Part shown: one piece after another, positions 1 through 6,088 of the stretch
Layout: each line of letters opens with the position of its first letter
Position numbering within the stretch: the stretch's first letter is position 1
Assembly: GCA_964480425.1 (NCBI GenBank)
Contig: CAYZPY010000119.1
Span: 1 to 7,842, forward strand
Length of the DNA: 7,842 nt
Source: CAYYMD01 sp964480425
GTDB taxonomy: Bacteria; Planctomycetota; Phycisphaerae; SM23-33
Reading direction: 5' to 3'
Notes under the pieces: model-generated
What the model saw: only the letters and a program-made list of their open reading frames with translations
Databases searched by the model: none
What the model was told of the DNA's origin: nothing
Position numbers and translations under genes: made by a program

Positions 1-136
1 CGACCGCCTCATCGTGCACGAAGCGAGGATTGACCAGGGCATAAGCCTGCGAAGATGGCGCCCCAAGGACAGAGGACGGGCCCATCCCATCAACAAGCCG
101 ACCAGCCACATTACCGTCGTTGTGGAAGTGGAGTAA
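1..136 (+). CDS. rplV: 50S ribosomal protein L22, C-terminal part (5' truncated by window edge)
   Basis: L22 is a large-subunit protein that binds 23S rRNA and whose beta-hairpin lines the peptide exit tunnel. Only the last 44 codons are present (frame from base 2, stop TAA at 134-136). The visible part has the hairpin-tip region (ISLRRWRPKDRGRA) followed by the family's terminal strand, which reads THITVVVEE-like in relatives and SHITVVVEVE here. The start lies upstream of the window. The stop is two bases before the rpsC start, matching the usual rplV-rpsC order of the S10 operon. Identification is firm from the C-terminal motif and the position; nothing can be said about the N-terminal half. 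Confidence 0.95.
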   Translation, partial: DRLIVHEARIDQGISLRRWRPKDRGRAHPINKPTSHITVVVEVE

Positions 137-138
137 AT

Positions 139-1134
139 ATGGGACAAAAGGTATCGCCAATCGGATTCAGAACGGGTGTAACGATCGGATGGAAAAGCCG
201 ATGGTTCGCCCCCAAGGCGACTTTCGGCGAATTCGTCGTCGAGGACGAACACATTCGCCGGTTCATAGACCAGCGTCTGAACCGCCAGCCCCCGTATGCC
301 GCCATCAGCAACGTCGAAATCGAGCGCACCCGCGAGGAGGTGCGGATAATAATCAGTGCGGCGCGTCCCGGTCTGGTTATAGGTCCCAAGGGTGCCGAAG
401 TGGAAAAACTCCGCGCCGCCCTGGAGGATCTCACCGACCGGCGGGTGAATATCAATATCGTGGAGGTTCGCAATCCGGACCTCGATGCGCAACTTATCGC
501 CGATTCAATCGCCGAGCAACTCAAGCGCCGAGCGGGTTTCAGGCGCGTAATCAGGCAGCGGGCCGAGTCCGCCACGCAGGCGGGCGCCAAGGGAGTGAAA
601 ATAATAATCTCAGGACGCCTGGGCGGCGCCGAAATCGCACGCAGCGAATCGGTGATTGAAGGAAGCATACCCCTGCACACCCTCGAGGCGAACGTGGATT
701 ACGGCCGGGCCACCTCGTTCACCACTTACGGAACGGTCGGCGTGAAAGTATGGGTGTACAAGGGCATGTTTGCAGAACAGCAAAGCGATGAAGAAATCGA
801 ACGCCAGTCGGCAATGACCCGTGCGCGTCGCCGCCGGCAGCGAAAGGGGACAGGTAGCGGCGGCCAGCCAAGAGGGCGGAGATCCTCCGCCCAAACCAGA
901 CAGAGGTCCGCCGCAAAGGCGTCCGAACCCAGCCAGGAGCCAAAGGACCGAAAAGAGCCCGAAAATACACCCCCCGAACAACCCCAATCCGACGCGCAGC
1001 AAGCCCGTGCAGGTGAGCAGACGCAACAACCACAACCTGTGCAGGAGCCGCCCGCACAGGAACAGCCCGCAGAGGAATCTGCCGGCGACCGGACGCAACA
1101 GCAACAGCAGCAAGACACAGACAACAAAAAATAA
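139..1134 (+). CDS. rpsC: 30S ribosomal protein S3 with long low-complexity C-terminal tail
   Basis: S3 sits at the mRNA entry of the small subunit and takes part in mRNA unwinding. The product is 331 residues from ATG 139 (MGQKVSPIGFR, the usual S3 start); an upstream in-frame ATG at 55 would run through the end of rplV and is rejected. GGAG at 130-133 is a suitable ribosome binding site inside the rplV end. Residues about 38-107 form the KH type-2 domain with its GPKG loop (82-85). The S3 C-terminal domain ends near 210 (GRLGGAEIARSE at 159-170, GVKVWVYKG at 201-209). Basic residues occur at the positions equivalent to the E. coli helicase residues (R135, R136, R139). Residues about 212-331 are extra compared with E. 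coli S3 (233 aa): first Arg-rich (229-258), then Gln/Glu/Pro-rich, ending in a Gln run. The tail is probably disordered; its role is unknown. Confidence 0.97.
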   Translation: MGQKVSPIGFRTGVTIGWKSRWFAPKATFGEFVVEDEHIRRFIDQRLNRQPPYAAISNVEIERTREEVRIIISAARPGLVIGPKGAEVEKLRAALEDLTDRRVNINIVEVRNPDLDAQLIADSIAEQLKRRAGFRRVIRQRAESATQAGAKGVKIIISGRLGGAEIARSESVIEGSIPLHTLEANVDYGRATSFTTYGTVGVKVWVYKGMFAEQQSDEEIERQSAMTRARRRRQRKGTGSGGQPRGRRSSAQTRQRSAAKASEPSQEPKDRKEPENTPPEQPQSDAQQARAGEQTQQPQPVQEPPAQEQPAEESAGDRTQQQQQQDTDNKK

Positions 1135-1146
1135 TCAGGTGCCGAC

Positions 1147-1566
1147 ATGGCGTTAATGCCAAAAAGAGTAAAACACCGCAAGCAACAACGAGGCCGAATC
1201 AAGGGCAACGCGACCCGCGGAAACGTTGTCGCCTTCGGTGAGTTCGGAATACAGGCCACCCAGGGCGGATGGATAACCGCTCGCCAGATAGAGGCCGGAC
1301 GTGTCGCCGCAACGCACTACCTCCACCGCGAAGGGCGCGTATACATCCGCATATTCCCGGACAAGCCGGTTACCTCAAAACCGCTGGAAACCCGAATGGG
1401 CAAAGGCAAAGGCGAGGTGGACCAGTGGGTGGCCGTCGTCAAGCCCGGCACGGTGCTCTTCGAGATCGCCGGCGCCGACGAGCCCACCGCCAGGGCCGCT
1501 TTCCAGCGAATAGCGCACAAAATGCCCGTCAAGTGCCGCATGATTCATCGGCGGGCGACAGTGTAG
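1147..1566 (+). CDS. rplP: 50S ribosomal protein L16
   Basis: L16 binds 23S rRNA near the A-site tRNA and the peptidyl transferase centre. The 139-residue product has the family landmarks: N-terminal MPKRVKHRKQQRGR (residues 4-17), the central GWITARQIEAGRVA segment (41-54), and the conserved KPLETRMGKGKGEVDQWVA loop (78-96). R83 in that loop aligns with the arginine hydroxylated in E. coli L16; whether it is modified here cannot be told. The start is taken at ATG 1147, with AGGTG at 1137-1141. A second in-frame ATG three codons later (1156) would give the more usual MPKRV start, but it is less well spaced from the binding site. It follows rpsC by 12 bases. Length is normal for the family. 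Confidence 0.97.
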   Translation: MALMPKRVKHRKQQRGRIKGNATRGNVVAFGEFGIQATQGGWITARQIEAGRVAATHYLHREGRVYIRIFPDKPVTSKPLETRMGKGKGEVDQWVAVVKPGTVLFEIAGADEPTARAAFQRIAHKMPVKCRMIHRRATV

Positions 1567-1587
1567 GAATTACAGGATTCAATCCGC

Positions 1588-1800
1588 ATGAAAATCGACG
1601 AAATCAGAGAATCTACCGACGAAGAGTTGCGCACGGAACTCGAGCGCCTGCGACGACACCTGTTCGACCTGCGCGCACAGGCGGTCACCGAAAAGCTCGA
1701 GGACCCGTCCATGATAACCAAGGCCAAGCGCGACATAGCTCGGATAATGACGGTCACCAGGGAGCGACAGCAGGCGCAGCCGACACGGACCACGGAATAA
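1588..1800 (+). CDS. rpmC: 50S ribosomal protein L29
   Basis: L29 is a small helical protein near the peptide exit, next to L23, at the docking site for SRP and trigger factor. The 70-residue product is an alpha-helical hairpin. Helix 1 carries the IRESTDEELRTELERLRRHLFDLR stretch (residues 6-29), and the second helix carries the KLEDPSMITKAKRDIARI signature (36-53). A short polar tail (QQAQPTRTTE) extends past the usual end of about 65 residues. AGGA at 1574-1577 lies 10 bases before the ATG, which is acceptable. The gene sits between rplP and rpsQ as in most bacteria and ends three bases before rpsQ, suggesting translational coupling. Confidence 0.95.
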   Translation: MKIDEIRESTDEELRTELERLRRHLFDLRAQAVTEKLEDPSMITKAKRDIARIMTVTRERQQAQPTRTTE

Positions 1801-1803
1801 ATC

Positions 1804-2103
1804 ATGCCAGAGGCCAAAGAAAAAAAACAGGACGTAAAATCCGCCGCCGGCGGTTCGAGAATCGGCGTTGTAAGGAACATAAGCGGCGATAAAACGATAA
1901 GGGTGGCCATCGAAAAACCCATACGCCACCCGATTTACGGAAAGTACATCGGCAGGCGCACTCTGCTGTGCGTGCACGATCCGCAACAGCAGGCGCAGGC
2001 GGGAGATACCGTCGAAATCATCCCCTGCCGTCGAATCAGCAAGAACAAGAGTTGGCGACTGCTGCGAGTTACACGCTACAGCGAGATGCCCGCCGAAAAG
2101 TAA
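1804..2103 (+). CDS. rpsQ: 30S ribosomal protein S17
   Basis: S17 is a primary 16S rRNA binding protein with an OB fold. The 99-residue product shows the family core from about residue 18: RIGVVRNISGDKTIRVAIEK, then HPIYGKYIGRRTLLCVHDP (42-60) and the GDTVEIIPCRRISKNKSWRL block (67-86). About 15 lysine-rich residues precede the core (PEAKEKKQDVKSAAGGS); E. coli S17 is 84 residues, so this is a modest N-terminal extension. The ATG at 1804 follows the rpmC stop by three bases with only a weak GGAA (1794-1797) upstream, so coupling to rpmC translation is likely. No convincing downstream start exists before the conserved core, so the extension is kept. Confidence 0.95.
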   Translation: MPEAKEKKQDVKSAAGGSRIGVVRNISGDKTIRVAIEKPIRHPIYGKYIGRRTLLCVHDPQQQAQAGDTVEIIPCRRISKNKSWRLLRVTRYSEMPAEK

Positions 2104-2121
2104 CATTGAATCGATCAGGTT

Positions 2122-2128
2122 GGGAAGG
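2122..2128 (+). promoter_or_regulatory. Ribosome binding site deciding the GTG start of rplN
   Basis: GGGAAGG lies 8 bases before GTG 2137. The GTG gives MIQAETRLNVADN, which is exactly where L14 proteins begin, so a GTG start is favoured and no ATG is needed. Confidence 0.75.
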
Positions 2129-2136
2129 TTTGCGTT

Positions 2137-2523
2137 GTGATACAGGCCGAAACACGACTAAACGTAGCCGACAACACCGGCGCACAGGAACTGGGATGCA
2201 TTCGCGTGCTGGGCGGCTCCACCAGACGCCACGGTATGACGCGAAGAACGGCGTCCCTGGGAGATATTATTGTCTGCTCGGTTAAACGCGCCCTTCCCGG
2301 AAGCGAAGTAAAGGCGGGCGATGTGGTCAGGTGCGTGGTGGTCAGGACCGCGCATCCGGTTTACAGACCCGACGGAAGTTACGTCAGGTTCGACCGCAAC
2401 GCCGGAGTGATAATCGACAAAGACGGAAACCCCAGAGGAACCAGAATATTCGGCGCCGTGGCGCGGGAGCTGCGAGAGAAAAACTTCATGAAAATAATCT
2501 CGCTGGCCTCGGAAGTAGTTTAA
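2137..2523 (+). CDS. rplN: 50S ribosomal protein L14
   Basis: L14 is a beta-barrel large-subunit protein at the subunit interface, contacting 16S rRNA and L19. The product is 128 residues from a GTG start and shows the family blocks: ETRLNVADNTGA (5-16), IRVLGG (22-27), GDIIVCSVKRALP (42-54), KAGDVVRCVVVRT (59-71), RPDGSYVRFDRNAGVII (77-93), and the ending GTRIFGAVARELREKNFMKI (101-120). Compared with the E. coli protein (123 aa) there is an insertion of about six residues between GGS and GDII (residues 29-41, RRHGMTRRTAS), which adds basic residues and a threonine/serine. It opens the spc-type part of the cluster, 33 bases after rpsQ, with no terminator visible in between. Confidence 0.97.
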   Translation: MIQAETRLNVADNTGAQELGCIRVLGGSTRRHGMTRRTASLGDIIVCSVKRALPGSEVKAGDVVRCVVVRTAHPVYRPDGSYVRFDRNAGVIIDKDGNPRGTRIFGAVARELREKNFMKIISLASEVV

Positions 2524-2571
2524 AGAACGCACGCCGCGGTCGGAAATCCGAACGAAAGATTTAAACGCAAT

Positions 2572-2916
2572 ATGGCCAGGCATGTAAAAAAAGGCGACAT
2601 GGTGATGGTAATCACCGGTGCGGACAAGGACAGGACCGGAGAGATTCTGCGAGTTGACGCTCGCAACGGCAAGGTACTCGTCCAGGGTGTCAACCGCGTG
2701 TACGAGCACATGCGCCCCTCCAGGCAGCATCCGCAGGGCGGCAGGATACAAAAAGAAATGCCCATCGATATTTCAAACGTGCTCCCGCTGGATCCCGAGA
2801 CGAACCTGCCCACGCGCACCGGCATCAAGGTAAATCCCGACGGCGCCAGGGAGCGGATTGCAAAGCGCTCCGGAAAGTCGCTGGGAAAGGTAACAAGGTC
2901 AGGAAAGCAGCAATAA
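2572..2916 (+). CDS. rplX: 50S ribosomal protein L24
   Basis: L24 starts large-subunit assembly by binding the 5' end of 23S rRNA, and a loop reaches the tunnel exit. Of 114 residues, the KOW motif covers about 6-40 (KKGDMVMVITGADKDRTGEI). It is followed by the family block RPSRQHPQGGRIQKEMPIDI (48-67) and SNVLPLDP. In many L24 proteins the region after that block holds four cysteines of a zinc ribbon; here the matching stretch (about 74-103) has no cysteine, so it is a degenerate, zinc-free form. The ATG at 2572 has only a weak purine-rich upstream segment. The gene ends one base before rplE. Confidence 0.96.
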   Translation: MARHVKKGDMVMVITGADKDRTGEILRVDARNGKVLVQGVNRVYEHMRPSRQHPQGGRIQKEMPIDISNVLPLDPETNLPTRTGIKVNPDGARERIAKRSGKSLGKVTRSGKQQ

Positions 2917-2917
2917 A

Positions 2918-3463
2918 ATGCCCCCTCGCTTACTGGAAAGATACAGGCATGAGGTCATGCCCGCCATGACCGAGAGATTCGGATACGACAACGTCTGGGC
3001 GGTGCCCAGGATCGTTAAGGTCGTCGTGTCAATGGGCATGGGCGAGGCGCACCACGAGCAGGAAAAATTTAACGCCATCGCCGAGCAGCTTGCCACCATT
3101 ACCGGACAGAAACCCCTGGTCACCAGCGCGCGAAAGGCCATCAGCAACTTCAGAATCCGCCAGGGCATGAAGGTGGGCCTGAAGGTCACCCTGAGGCGGG
3201 AAAGAATGTACGAATTCCTCGACAGACTGATTTCACTGGCCATACCAAGGGTCAGAGACTTTCGCGGACTGAGTCCCTCGGCGTTCGACGGGAGGGGAAA
3301 CTACAGCATGGGACTGGTCGAGCAGACGGTTTTTCCGGAAATAGACCCCAGCAAGGTGTCGTTCACCCAGGGCATGAACATTGCGGTCAACACCACCGCG
3401 AGCACGGACGAAGAAGCCCGCCTGCTGCTGACACTGCTGGGAATGCCTATAAGGAGCTCCTGA
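2918..3463 (+). CDS. rplE: 50S ribosomal protein L5
   Basis: L5 binds 5S rRNA and forms part of the central protuberance and the B1b bridge to S13. The 181-residue length is normal. Landmarks are LLERYRHEVMPAMTERFGYDN (5-25), the PRIVKVVVSMGMGEA strand (30-44), the TGQKPLVTSARKAISNFRIR signature (62-81), and the C-terminal FPEIDPSKV block (139-147). ATG 2918 lies one base after the rplX stop, with AGGA at 2901-2904, indicating coupling. In E. coli the S8 repressor binds at the start of this gene; I could not identify an equivalent structure here by eye. Confidence 0.97.
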   Translation: MPPRLLERYRHEVMPAMTERFGYDNVWAVPRIVKVVVSMGMGEAHHEQEKFNAIAEQLATITGQKPLVTSARKAISNFRIRQGMKVGLKVTLRRERMYEFLDRLISLAIPRVRDFRGLSPSAFDGRGNYSMGLVEQTVFPEIDPSKVSFTQGMNIAVNTTASTDEEARLLLTLLGMPIRSS

Positions 3464-3477
3464 AGGACAGGTGAATA

Positions 3478-3663
3478 ATGGCCACTAAGGCGCAGATAGC
3501 AAAAGCCAAAAGACCACCGAAATATTCAACCAGAATAGTGCGGAGATGCCAGTTGTGCGGAAGACCAAGAGGCGTCTATCGAAAGTTTCGTATATGCAGG
3601 ATATGCCTGAGGAACCTCGCCAACGAAGGCAAGATTCCAGGTATGAAGAAGACCAGCTGGTAA
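3478..3663 (+). CDS. rpsN: 30S ribosomal protein S14, zinc-binding type
   Basis: S14 sits in the head of the small subunit. This is the short zinc-binding form (61 residues) rather than the roughly 100-residue cysteine-free form of E. coli. The CXXC pairs are C24/C27 and C40/C43, in the order RCQLCGRPRGVYRKF and RICRICLRNLA, and the protein ends with the typical GMKKTSW. The sequence has three purine-rich binding-site candidates ahead of ATG 3478: AAGGAG at 3451-3456, AAGGA at 3464-3468 (best spacing, 9 bases) and AGGTGA at 3469-3474. It lies between rplE and rpsH as in the standard spc order. Confidence 0.97.
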   Translation: MATKAQIAKAKRPPKYSTRIVRRCQLCGRPRGVYRKFRICRICLRNLANEGKIPGMKKTSW

Positions 3664-3678
3664 CGAGGACCGCTTGAT

Positions 3679-4077
3679 ATGAGTCTGTCCGATCCAATAG
3701 CCGACATGCTGACGCGAATTCGCAACGCACTGGCGATAAAGGCCGATACGGTCAACATTCGCGCCTCGGGCATCTGCCAGGGCCTGTGCAAGGTGCTGAA
3801 GGATGAAGGGTACATAAAGGACTATCGAAAAATCCAGGACAACAAGCAGGGCGTCCTGCGGATTTACCTGAAGTACGGCCCCAGCGGCGAGAAGATTATC
3901 AATCGCATCGAGCGGGTAAGCAAACCCGGACTAAGGGTGTATAGCGGCGTGGACGATCTTCCGCAGGTCCTTGGCGGACTTGGGATTACGATCGTATCCA
4001 CCTCGCGCGGAATACTCTCCAACCGCCAGTGCAGACAGCATAACGTGGGCGGCGAGGTCCTCTGTTCGGTTTATTGA
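3679..4077 (+). CDS. rpsH: 30S ribosomal protein S8
   Basis: S8 binds the central domain of 16S rRNA (helix 21) and in E. coli represses its own operon. The 132 residues are standard length. Landmarks are the start SDPIADMLTRIRNA (4-17), KDEGYIKDYR (41-50), and RIERVSKPGLRVY (76-88). The C-terminal signature GITIVSTSRGILSNRQ (102-117) is followed by NVGGEVLCSVY. GAGGA at 3665-3669 is nine bases before ATG 3679. Its own translational feedback on the spc genes is known in E. coli but is only a possibility here. Confidence 0.97.
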   Translation: MSLSDPIADMLTRIRNALAIKADTVNIRASGICQGLCKVLKDEGYIKDYRKIQDNKQGVLRIYLKYGPSGEKIINRIERVSKPGLRVYSGVDDLPQVLGGLGITIVSTSRGILSNRQCRQHNVGGEVLCSVY

Positions 4078-4113
4078 CAACACCGGATAAACGCAAGTTC
4101 AACAAGGTCAAAA

Positions 4114-4695
4114 ATGTCGCGAATAGGAATAAAACCCATAGAAGTGCCTAAAGGCGTCAAGGTGACGCTTTCGGGGCGGACCGTAAACGTCGAAGGACCG
4201 AAGGGCAAACTCTCGTGGGAGCATCGCCCCGAGGTTTCCGTCGAGATCAGCGACGACGCAAAGACCGTCACGGTCAGCCGAAAACGCAACGACAGGTTCG
4301 TGCGGGCGCTGCACGGGCTGACCCGTAAACTCATAGCCAACATGGTGGAAGGATGCATCAGGGGCTTTTCGCGGTCGCTGGAAGTATACGGCGTTGGCTA
4401 CGGCGTGCAGGTGCAGGGCAATAATCTGAAAGTGACCTGCGGATTCAGCCACCCGGCCGAATTCACAATTCCCCACGGGCTGAGCGTCGAGGTAACCACC
4501 CCCCAGGCCCGCGGCGACACAGAACCGGCGCGATTCACCATAAGCGGACCCGACAAGCACAACGTCGGACAGTTCGCCGCACTGATCAGAAATACGCGTC
4601 CTCCGGAGCCCTACAAGGGCAAGGGTATAAGATATGCAGGCGAGCACGTGCGGCGCAAGCTCGGAAAGGCATTCGCCGGCACGGGCACGGCATAA
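4114..4695 (+). CDS. rplF: 50S ribosomal protein L6
   Basis: L6 lies near the sarcin-ricin loop and the factor-binding site of the large subunit; it has two similar alpha/beta domains. The product is 193 residues. The N-terminal MSRIGIKPIEVPKGV and EGPKGKLS (27-34) mark domain 1; LEVYGVGYGVQVQGN (89-103) opens domain 2; the family signature PEPYKGKGIRY is at 165-175. It is longer than E. coli L6 (177 aa), with added residues in the region around 128-142 (a loop before FTISG) and a Gly/Ala-rich tail. AAGGT at 4104-4108 precedes ATG 4114 with five bases between. It follows rpsH by 36 bases that show no terminator. Confidence 0.97.
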   Translation: MSRIGIKPIEVPKGVKVTLSGRTVNVEGPKGKLSWEHRPEVSVEISDDAKTVTVSRKRNDRFVRALHGLTRKLIANMVEGCIRGFSRSLEVYGVGYGVQVQGNNLKVTCGFSHPAEFTIPHGLSVEVTTPQARGDTEPARFTISGPDKHNVGQFAALIRNTRPPEPYKGKGIRYAGEHVRRKLGKAFAGTGTA

Positions 4696-4707
4696 AACTG
4701 GTGCAGC

Positions 4708-5079
4708 ATGGGAAAAACTTTGCAAAAACATAACCGCCACTCAAGGCGGAAAAAGAGAATCCGAAAGACCATCGTCGGCACGTCCGACAGGCCTCGCCTG
4801 TCGGTATACCGAAGCACGAATAACATCTATGCGCAGTTAATAGACGATACTTCCGGCAGCACCCTCGTGGCGGCAAGTTCGCTTGATAAAGACCTGCAAA
4901 AACAGCTCGGCGGCAATGGCGGAAACGTACAGGCCGCAAAACTGGTCGGCGAGCGACTAGCGCAAAAGGCCGTTAAAAAAGGCGTCAAGCAGGTGGTCTT
5001 CGACAGGGGCGGATACATGTATCACGGAAGAGTGCGGCAATTAGCGCAATCCGCAAGAGAAGGCGGACTTAAATTCTGA
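4708..5079 (+). CDS. rplR: 50S ribosomal protein L18
   Basis: L18 brings 5S rRNA into the large subunit together with L5. The 123-residue product has a strongly basic N-terminus (KHNRHSRRKKRIRKT, 7-21), the RPRLSVYRSTNNIYAQLIDD block (28-47), and the C-terminal VVFDRGGYMYHGRVRQLAQ segment (96-114), ending in GLKF as most L18 proteins do. The ribosome binding site is weak (GGTG at 4700-4703), so coupling to rplF, 12 bases upstream, is plausible. Gly/Asn residues GGNGGN (68-73) form a small loop that varies in the family. Confidence 0.96.
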   Translation: MGKTLQKHNRHSRRKKRIRKTIVGTSDRPRLSVYRSTNNIYAQLIDDTSGSTLVAASSLDKDLQKQLGGNGGNVQAAKLVGERLAQKAVKKGVKQVVFDRGGYMYHGRVRQLAQSAREGGLKF

Positions 5080-5084
5080 TTTTG

Positions 5085-5090
5085 AGAGGT
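5085..5090 (+). promoter_or_regulatory. Ribosome binding site deciding the GTG start of rpsE
   Basis: GAGAGGT stands six bases before GTG 5097 (core AGAGGT at 5085-5090 with neighbours). The upstream in-frame TTG at 5082 overlaps this site and has no purine-rich element of its own, so the GTG is preferred. Confidence 0.7.
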
Positions 5091-5096
5091 CAGCAG

Positions 5097-5612
5097 GTGG
5101 CGAGAAAACCCAATAAAACTTCGTCTTCCAGAGACCTCGACGAGCAGTCGGGGCTCGACGACAACGTCATTCAGATATATCGATGCTCCAAAGTGGTCAA
5201 GGGCGGGCGCAAGTTCAGTTTCGCGGCCCTGGTGGTCGTCGGCGACCGCAACGGTAACGTTGGTCTTGGATACGGCAAGGCCAACAGTGTGCCACAGGCG
5301 GTCGATAAGGGCATTGCCGACGCGAAAAAGAACCTCGTGCCAATCGTAAGAAAGGGCAGAACGATTCCGCACCCCGTCACCGCACAGAGCGGCGCCTCAA
5401 AAGTCGTGCTGGTGCCCGCATCGGTAGGCACCGGCGTTATCGCCGGAAAGAACTTAAGACCGCTGCTGGAGCTGGCTGGCATACACGACGTGCTGACAAA
5501 GGCATACGGCTCCACCTCGCCCAAGAACCTGTTAAAGGCGGGACTGGGCGCACTGAGAAGTCTGCGCGACGCGAAAATCGTCAGCGATCTGCGAGGAGTT
5601 AAGGTCCAATGA
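5097..5612 (+). CDS. rpsE: 30S ribosomal protein S5
   Basis: S5 lies at the back of the small subunit near the mRNA entry and affects decoding accuracy. With the GTG start the product is 171 residues (MARKPNKTSSS...); a TTG at 5082 would add five residues but lacks a binding site. The S5 N-terminal double-stranded-RNA-binding-like domain covers about 22-88, with the signature KGGRKFSFAALVVVGDRNG (35-53) and GLGYGKANSVPQA. The C-terminal domain covers about 96-168, with VLVPASVGTGVIAG (104-117). The stop overlaps the rplO start (ATGA), so rplO directly follows rpsE, and the L30 gene usually found between them is absent. Confidence 0.96.
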   Translation: MARKPNKTSSSRDLDEQSGLDDNVIQIYRCSKVVKGGRKFSFAALVVVGDRNGNVGLGYGKANSVPQAVDKGIADAKKNLVPIVRKGRTIPHPVTAQSGASKVVLVPASVGTGVIAGKNLRPLLELAGIHDVLTKAYGSTSPKNLLKAGLGALRSLRDAKIVSDLRGVKVQ

Positions 5613-6061
5613 AGCTGGACGAAATTTTAAAATCGGCCCATAAGCGCAAGTCCCGCAAGCGCGTGGGGCGCGGCACAGGATCCGGTCACGGAAAGACCTG
5701 CGGACGGGGACACAAGGGTTACGGTTCGCGATCGGGCGCCAGGCGCCGTTACAATTACGAAGGCGGACAGACGCCCGCCCTGACAAGGACGCCCAAGAGG
5801 GGCTTCTCCAACGCACAGTTCCGCAGGGAATACCAGATTGTAAACCTCGCGGCGCTGGAGAAATTCCAGGACGGCGACGAGGTGACCCCGACCCAAATGC
5901 TACAGGCCGGACTCATTGACTCGACCGAAGCACCCGTAAAAATTCTCGGCAACGGCGAGTTGACTAAAAAACTTAAAGTCACCGCGGACAAATTCTCCGC
6001 ATCGGCGGCGGAAAAAATCGAGTCGACCGGCGGCGAAGTGGTGCGCGCCGAAAAAGACTAA
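5609..6061 (+). CDS. rplO: 50S ribosomal protein L15
   Basis: L15 is a late-binding large-subunit assembly protein that threads a long basic N-terminal arm into 23S rRNA. The 150-residue product shows the Gly/Arg-rich arm (RVGRGTGSGHGKTCGRGHKG, 18-37), then YEGGQTPALTRTPKRGF (50-66), and a globular C-terminal domain with VKILGNGELTKKLKVTADKF (110-129). The ATG overlaps the rpsE stop by four bases (ATGA), which indicates translational coupling. The GAGG in CTGCGAGGAGTT just upstream can serve as binding site. Length is normal; the Gly-rich arm includes a single cysteine (C31). Confidence 0.97.
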   Translation: MKLDEILKSAHKRKSRKRVGRGTGSGHGKTCGRGHKGYGSRSGARRRYNYEGGQTPALTRTPKRGFSNAQFRREYQIVNLAALEKFQDGDEVTPTQMLQAGLIDSTEAPVKILGNGELTKKLKVTADKFSASAAEKIESTGGEVVRAEKD

Positions 6062-6076
6062 CACAAAAAGGCGAAC

Positions 6077-6082
6077 AAGGAA
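6077..6082 (+). promoter_or_regulatory. Ribosome binding site deciding the GTG start of secY
   Basis: AAGGAA lies six bases before GTG 6089, good spacing for initiation. It supports the long form of SecY. The only start near the canonical SecY N-terminus, GTG 6302, has AGGGA (6296-6300) just one base ahead, too close to work well. Confidence 0.7.
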
Positions 6083-6088
6083 TTATTT

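Noticed and set aside
55..138. Upstream in-frame ATG at 55 extending S3 by 28 residues
   Set aside because: The extension overlaps the conserved C-terminus of L22 in another frame, has no homologous look, and ATG 139 gives the standard S3 start with a GGAG site.
726..1259. Long minus-strand open frames opposite rpsC, and similar ones elsewhere (for example 6800-7708)
   Set aside because: They lie antisense to clear conserved genes, have no recognisable domains, and reflect low stop frequency in this composition.
2540..2551. Small hairpin TCGG-AAAT-CCGA in the rplN-rplX gap as a terminator
   Set aside because: The stem is only four pairs and no T-run follows.
3452..3461. 10-bp palindrome AGGAGCTCCT at the rplE end as a protein binding site
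   Set aside because: It spans the last rplE codons and a binding-site-like AGGAG; a palindrome with no loop and no second copy is weak evidence for a regulator site.
5082..5096. TTG 5082 as the rpsE start
   Set aside because: It overlaps the best binding site (GAGAGGT), and GTG 5097 gives better spacing and the more typical S5 start.
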